In this document: in pieces, positions 59,327-64,000 of the stretch | Layout: every line of letters begins with the position of its first letter | Numbering within the stretch: the first letter of the stretch is position 1 | NCBI GenBank assembly: GCA_020881915.1 | Contig: JAJFPB010000002.1 | Location: 1,364,001-1,428,000, forward strand | Direction: 5' to 3' | From: Paramyrothecium sp. XJ0827 | Taxonomy: Eukaryota > Ascomycota > Sordariomycetes > Hypocreales > Stachybotryaceae | DNA length: 64,000 nt | Translations under genes and position numbers: made by a program | Notes under the pieces: model-generated | Told to the model about the DNA's origin: nothing | Database searches by the model: none | The model's input: only the letters and a program-made list of their open reading frames with translations

Positions 59327-60860
59327 CGTGGAAAGTCGGACACCCAATCTTCACTATAGGCTGGTGTCGGGACGCTGCGATTGTGAAGGTTGCAGAAAAT
59401 GGCAGCCTCCAAAGAACGAGTCTCGAGCCCTGATCGGAGCTTTCCAGTGATGTACTGCAGTTGGTACTTTGCCATAAGGTACTGTATCCTACCTTACCTC
59501 GAAGTACCTCGGCTTGGCTAAGGTACGAAGGTACTAGTAGCCTAAGTTCCATTGGTAGCCTTCCCTTCCTCCCGGTTCGACTCCGCGGGAGCGGCCCCGC
59601 CATTTACGTAGCCCTGCGTGCTGCAGCAATTGCCAACGTGGTTTGAGCAGTGGAATAGATGGGGGAAAGCGATGGGTTTTATGAAGATCTGTAGGAAGCG
59701 ACGAGGCCAAGAGCTTTCCGGGGTTTCTCTAGTAAGTAAGGCATCCGTTTCCCAAAATTTGGTCTTTGCCAGGCTTCGCAGTTCGTCTTGATTGATCCAA
59801 CCTTGGCCTCAACAGATCATGCTCACAGTCGGCAACAGGTTTCACGTGCCGCGTGATGCATCACTGAACACCCGAGGTGGGATGCAGAGGCATAGGTCAA
59901 AAGTAGTGAATTGCAAGCTACATAATGATCGAGGCAGTCGTACGCAGACGATGCTCTCGTCAACCCATCAGCAGACTCCATGTACACCAGATCTATACCC
60001 TAAGCTCGAAGCCCTGTCAATTGTTCACGCAACACCAGGCTCAACCCAAAATTTTAAAGCATTGCCGTTCCGTAGCCTCCCGTTCGTGTGTAGCCTTCTT
60101 AGACGACACCAATTTTACCTCGCGAGAATCAAAAGCACATCCTGTCTCGATTGCCTCGTTATGCCCACGCAGCGTGTCATCCTCTCAAATGCGCCTCATG
60201 CCATATTATGGGAACCATTAGTTGTGGCCCGTAACAGACAAGTGTGTAAAACTGTCGGACCGGGATAGCTATGAGCTCATGTTGATAACAATGAGATTCC
60301 ACAACTCGCCTTGTTCGCGAGTCAAGCTCTAAAGCCACAGAAGCCAAATCCGAGCTTCACTAACGTCAAATGCAAGAGGTGCCAGCCTGGGAAGGGTATA
60401 TAGATAACACGCCTGGAAAGTAGATGTGAAGGAAGGAGAGACGAAAAAAGTCCAATATGTGCCAAGATCATAACATTCGTATCATACATAAACGCCAGCC
60501 ACAGCAGTATCGAAGTATCCGTAGATTTCAGCTGATTGAAATGTGAGGTGACTAGTCCGCCACAGAGACAAGAGTGTGCCTATTTTTATCGGGTTTCTTT
60601 TTTTCGGCGAATTTTTCCCTCTTCGTCCCAAGTAGAACCCGATGGTTGATAGTTCCCACGGTCCACTAGAAACAAATGGGTTTGCAGAGAGATGGTAAGG
60701 AAATTGTTGAAATGAATGGCTTGGGTGAGTGAAGACAAAGGGAATTGTAATGAATGTGAGTGACGCATAGGTCGGGTATGATTTGTGTAGGCTCTTCTTT
60801 GTTCTGCTCGGCTTATAGAGTCAGAGTCATTTCATAAGTCAAGTGGCATGCTTGTCCCGG
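59327..60860. other. 1.5 kb intergenic region, thioredoxin upstream
   Basis: Has a TACCTTACCTCGAAGTACC / CTAAGGTACGAAGGTAC cluster at about 59476-59540, likely in the thioredoxin promoter. From about 59800 to 60800 it is relatively AT-rich with only short frames lacking features; the right end is the 3' flank of the next gene. Confidence 0.5.
59476..59540. repeat. Palindromic TACCTTACCT / TAAGGTACGAAGGTA motif cluster
   Basis: ATAAGGTACTG, CTACCTTACCTCGAAGTACC and CTAAGGTACGAAGGTACTAG lie within 65 bp, in both orientations, about 150-215 bp upstream of the thioredoxin start. Confidence 0.65.
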
Positions 60861-63401
60861 CTAGGATAAGCTTGAGCGTCGAGCGCTCTGGCTTCGTGTG
60901 ATCTCAAACAATTTTGCGCTTCCAGCGCTAAAATTGCGGGCGTGACCTCCTCTTCCCAAGTTGACGCTTCTGGCACGCTGAACATCATCTCTCTCGTCCG
61001 TGGTCGGTGAACTCTCTGATGCGCTGTCTTGGTCGTACGACTCCATGTCAAGGAAGCCTTCACGGCTCTTCATCGTCTGGCGGTCATGAACGTGCGAGTG
61101 TACCATGTGGGCACGAGCACCTACGGCTCCCCATTTCAAGTCGGCAGTGTCAATGTCGCCCTCATCGCTGCTAGGGCGACCTTCACCTGAGACTAAAGAT
61201 CCTTGACGACGGTGGTTCAAGCTGTGTTTGGGAGCTAACTTGGACATGTACTCATCCTCAGCAATTGCAAGATCCTCCTGGGTACTGTTGGTTGGCGAAG
61301 CGCTTTGCTGTTCATCTTCTTCACGGTGCTTGGCTTTCGCTAATGATTCCCGTACCGTGGAAGCCCTTTTGCTCCCCATTCTTCCCGAAAGCCACGATGC
61401 CTCCGAATCGATTGATGCAAGTGACATGGACATGTGTGGCTCGGGAGATGGTAGCTGCGTTGATGCTTGCCGGTGGCCGGAAGCTGGAGTATTGAGGCGG
61501 GGGATCGGTATAGGTCTTGTTCCAACCTCGTCCGGACTTTGCTCCGCCAGTGCAGGCAAGGGCTCAGCCTCGGGGGACTGCACGCGGGAATCCGGTGGGG
61601 AGAGCGGGAAATCCGGGAGATCCTCACGGAAACGCGACCTGGTCCGCTTCGGAACTCCCTCGCTACCCCTTCGAGCTATGTAGTTGCCAGATAGCGATTC
61701 CGGTGTAGGGCTGGGTGTATCGCCCTGCAGCCTTGCAAGTGCTTGTGCCTGTGCGAAGGCGTGAGCTTGCGCCGCTGACTGTGCTGGCGATTGTGTGCGC
61801 GCATGAGCTGCCGCCACGGCCTGCATCTCCTCACGCGAAGCATTTGAAAAGGACGAGGGTCGGGACGTCTGGAGACCTTTGCTTCCCCATCTCAGCAAAG
61901 AGGTAAACGAGAATCGACTGCCCCTCTGGCTAGCTATTGACGTTTTCCTATGTCCTTCTTCCTCATCGATCCTACTCGGCGGAGATGAGACGTGCTTTTC
62001 TCTATCAGAATTTAAAGTCGACTTAGATCTTGATTTTTTAGATCGAAGAAGACCTGCCAAAAGCGAAGGTTGTGACGAGGCAGGAGGCTGCTCTGTAGCC
62101 TGCAGAGCCTCCGTTTGGGCAGGTTCAGACACAAGCCCGGGTTCTGTTGTGGCGTTGGACTCCGCTGCGACTGCTTCTTGCTGTTGTAGTTTGGTGTTAT
62201 ATTCGGGTTGTTCTTTGAGCTCAGAGGCAGGTACTGTGTGCAACTCTTCGTCGACGGGCTTGTTTAGACCTGAACTAGAGGCATCCAGGGGTTGAAAGTG
62301 ATCGGAGGGCTTCTTAGGAAGGTGTACAGAACCAATGTCCCGCGGCTCCTCGGAGCCAGGCTCTCGTTGTTTTGAGGAGGTTACAACGGTTGAGGCGGGC
62401 TCGATACCAAGGCCAACTAGTTCACGCCCGATGACGCCGCGTTCGAGATTCTCGGGCGATGGCGTACCGTTTCTCCGAGCCTCGGCCTCCTCCTTGCGTT
62501 GCTTCTCGGCCCTCCTAGCTAGCCTGCGCTCAACCCTCTCTTGTTCGAGCTGGCGTTTTCTTTCACGCCTCCTTTCGTCTCTTTCCATAAGCTCTCTCAG
62601 TTCACCAGCATCGAGATCATCCGCGAGGTCGTCGACTCGTTTATTGGCTTTCAGTGTCTCCTTTGGTATCTGCATGCGTTCCGCCACTGAACGCTTCTGC
62701 GAGCCGTCGCGTTCAGGCACGGATGCATGAGACGGGCGCCATCGCTGCTCGTGCGTGTACCGAAGTGTCGGTCTTGGTGCAAGCGAGTCGAGTGCGGAGA
62801 CTTTATATGAGCCAAACTCGGAATCTGAAGACATGGTGGAGTGGATCGACCCAGGCAAAGGGAGCGATACTTCAGATGCAGGATCGTTCCACTGGGCCCC
62901 GGGGCCTACTGTCCTCGCCCTCTTGCTATCTCTTCTCATGGGCCTGCCAGCCTGCCAGGTGTCGGTGGCCGGTCGTGTCGGCATGAAATTGCTCATAGCT
63001 TTAATTTCAGCTTCTCGATCAGTGGCCTCCTTCCTCTTCTTGCTACTCTTCCTTCGCGGCGGATGGTGTTTGGTGGATTTGTGGTGCAGAGTAGGTGTGC
63101 GCTCCCACGCAGACTCGTCCATTTCGGCGATTGCAGCTGTGCCAGGTTGTAAAGGCAGCTCGGGGCGCGCTCGGTGTTTGCTGACACGAATCGAGTCACG
63201 CCTGCCCGGAGAGAAGCTGTATGTTCGCTGGCGGCGTTGAGCGGTTGGTGACTCAGTTCGCTGCTTCTTCTGAGAACCGGCCCTGGCAACGACGCCTTCG
63301 GTTCGAGCCCTGACTGGTGCCGCGCCCTCCACATCTGAAAGATTGGCGCCGCTTCGGGAGCGCTTGCGGCTGCTCCGCCGGCGGAACGGCCACAAGGCCA
63401 T
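60861..63401 (-). CDS. Conserved-looking 846-residue disordered protein of unknown function
   Basis: A single exon of 846 codons; the start ATGGCCTTG is followed by LWPFRRRSSRKRSRSG, a compact Arg-rich N terminus. The protein is rich in Ser, Arg, Pro and charged residues, with many Ser-Pro and Arg-x-x-Ser sites. A helical, highly charged block (about 256-312, GELRELMERDERRRERKRQL) looks like a coiled coil. An Ala/Gln/His tract lies in the second half (AQAHAFAQAQALARLQ). No catalytic fold, signal peptide or membrane segment. The N-terminal start and block TYSFSPGRRDSIRV followed by REAEIKAM look like conserved short motifs in filamentous fungi, from memory of related hypothetical proteins. Function unknown; the basic clusters would suit nuclear import. 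Confidence 0.75.
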   Translation of the reverse strand: MALWPFRRRSSRKRSRSGANLSDVEGAAPVRARTEGVVARAGSQKKQRTESPTAQRRQRTYSFSPGRRDSIRVSKHRARPELPLQPGTAAIAEMDESAWERTPTLHHKSTKHHPPRRKSSKKRKEATDREAEIKAMSNFMPTRPATDTWQAGRPMRRDSKRARTVGPGAQWNDPASEVSLPLPGSIHSTMSSDSEFGSYKVSALDSLAPRPTLRYTHEQRWRPSHASVPERDGSQKRSVAERMQIPKETLKANKRVDDLADDLDAGELRELMERDERRRERKRQLEQERVERRLARRAEKQRKEEAEARRNGTPSPENLERGVIGRELVGLGIEPASTVVTSSKQREPGSEEPRDIGSVHLPKKPSDHFQPLDASSSGLNKPVDEELHTVPASELKEQPEYNTKLQQQEAVAAESNATTEPGLVSEPAQTEALQATEQPPASSQPSLLAGLLRSKKSRSKSTLNSDREKHVSSPPSRIDEEEGHRKTSIASQRGSRFSFTSLLRWGSKGLQTSRPSSFSNASREEMQAVAAAHARTQSPAQSAAQAHAFAQAQALARLQGDTPSPTPESLSGNYIARRGSEGVPKRTRSRFREDLPDFPLSPPDSRVQSPEAEPLPALAEQSPDEVGTRPIPIPRLNTPASGHRQASTQLPSPEPHMSMSLASIDSEASWLSGRMGSKRASTVRESLAKAKHREEDEQQSASPTNSTQEDLAIAEDEYMSKLAPKHSLNHRRQGSLVSGEGRPSSDEGDIDTADLKWGAVGARAHMVHSHVHDRQTMKSREGFLDMESYDQDSASESSPTTDERDDVQRARSVNLGRGGHARNFSAGSAKLFEITRSQSARRSSLS

Positions 63402-64000
63402 TGTTTCGAGATTGCAGGAGTCCTATGGGTATAAGTCGCTATTCCAGATGGTTGTGTAGTCCTTCGAGATTAGGCGAGTCGGGCGGTAGGGTCATGGTGC
63501 TTTCAAGATGAGGTGCTTCGAGGGTGCATCAAGCGAAGGACGACCCGGAGCTTTGCGGCAAAACGATATCTCGAATGTTCAAGGTAGCAGAGTTGTGCAG
63601 GTGCGCCTACGCGGTGTAAGCAAGCGGTGCGTCGCGCAATGGGCGAAGGCGGACAAACCAGTAGAATTCAGTGGTCGCGACTCGAATCTGGAATGGGACG
63701 GGTCAACGATGGTGGAACCGCGTATCGCGTGGCAATTGATTAAGCAGCAAAATAAGGACGACGTGTGTCTTCAGGAATGGAAGAATAGAGAGCAAGGAGC
63801 TGAAGGCTGGGACGGCCGTCGAGGAAGAAAGGGCAGGGAGGGTAAAGTGCCTGCCACCGGGGGTGTGAAAGGGCTGGCTCTGCGTGCTCCTCGGTATTAG
63901 AGGAAGCGTCGGTGGTTATGCAAAACGAGAAACGAGGGGGGTGTCAGAATCCGGGGAGGGGAGGAAATGCGATTTAATGGGGGGGGGGCCATGCCATCAT
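63402..64000. other. Upstream flank at right edge
   Basis: Promoter side of the 846-residue gene. A 10-G run lies at about 63979-63988. An open frame at 63508-63900 (plus) lacks recognisable features and is doubtful. Confidence 0.45.

Overview
The window is a piece of a nuclear chromosome from a filamentous ascomycete (Pezizomycotina, most likely Sordariomycetes; the class is inferred). Genes are compact and mostly orthologous to single-copy yeast and fungal housekeeping genes. Introns are short (mostly 50-70 nt) with GTRAGT-type donors and CTAAC/CTGAC branch points. The filamentous-fungal lineage fits a family-7 cellulase, an eight-cysteine GPI-type wall protein, class-2 DHODH and fungal PKC1. 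I found no tRNA or rRNA gene, intact transposon, CRISPR array or secondary-metabolite cluster. Exon structures were worked out by hand from reading frame, splice consensus and family conservation.

Layout. 0.5-7.3 kb: EXO5 nuclease, a small F-box protein with a C-terminal membrane segment, a secreted GH7 endoglucanase, and a CFEM-like GPI-type protein with an Asn/Asp-rich stalk. 7.3-10.6 kb: long non-coding stretch with one orphan open frame. 10.6-17.6 kb: NIPA magnesium transporter, CHIP-like U-box ligase, a 2.9 kb intergenic region and a small disordered protein. 18-30 kb: ALG10, QCR10, MED4, EMP70/TMN9, LCP5/neuroguidin, DHODH, RNA polymerase III subunit RPC5. 30.7-43 kb: PAT1, an omega-type glutathione transferase (ECM4-like), KRE2/MNT1 mannosyltransferase, mitochondrial uS12, short/branched-chain acyl-CoA dehydrogenase. 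43.6-50.2 kb: protein kinase C (PKC1) and SHE9/MDM33. 51-64 kb: PYP1-type HAD phosphatase, an MFS permease, an EIF1AD-like protein, ALG3, D-amino-acid oxidase, mitochondrial thioredoxin, and an 846-residue protein of unknown function.

Functional themes. ALG3 and ALG10 both build the dolichol-linked oligosaccharide in the ER, and KRE2/MNT1 extends glycans in the Golgi. PKC1 governs wall integrity. Mitochondrial functions recur (QCR10, uS12m, SHE9, DHODH, acyl-CoA dehydrogenase, thioredoxin). Several genes sit in head-to-head pairs over 300-900 bp (QCR10/MED4, EMP70/LCP5, DHODH/RPC5, uS12m/ACAD, SHE9/PYP1, MFS/EIF1AD). This looks like ordinary fungal gene order rather than a dedicated cluster.

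Points most worth a second look: a GC-AG intron in ALG10; a six-exon QCR10 with 12-nt and 9-nt terminal coding exons; a 7-nt first coding exon in the glutathione transferase; in-frame stop-free introns in EMP70 and PKC1; competing acceptors inside the CHIP U-box; dispersed palindromic TACCTAAGGTA-like motifs confined to intergenic DNA; and three conserved-looking proteins of unknown function.
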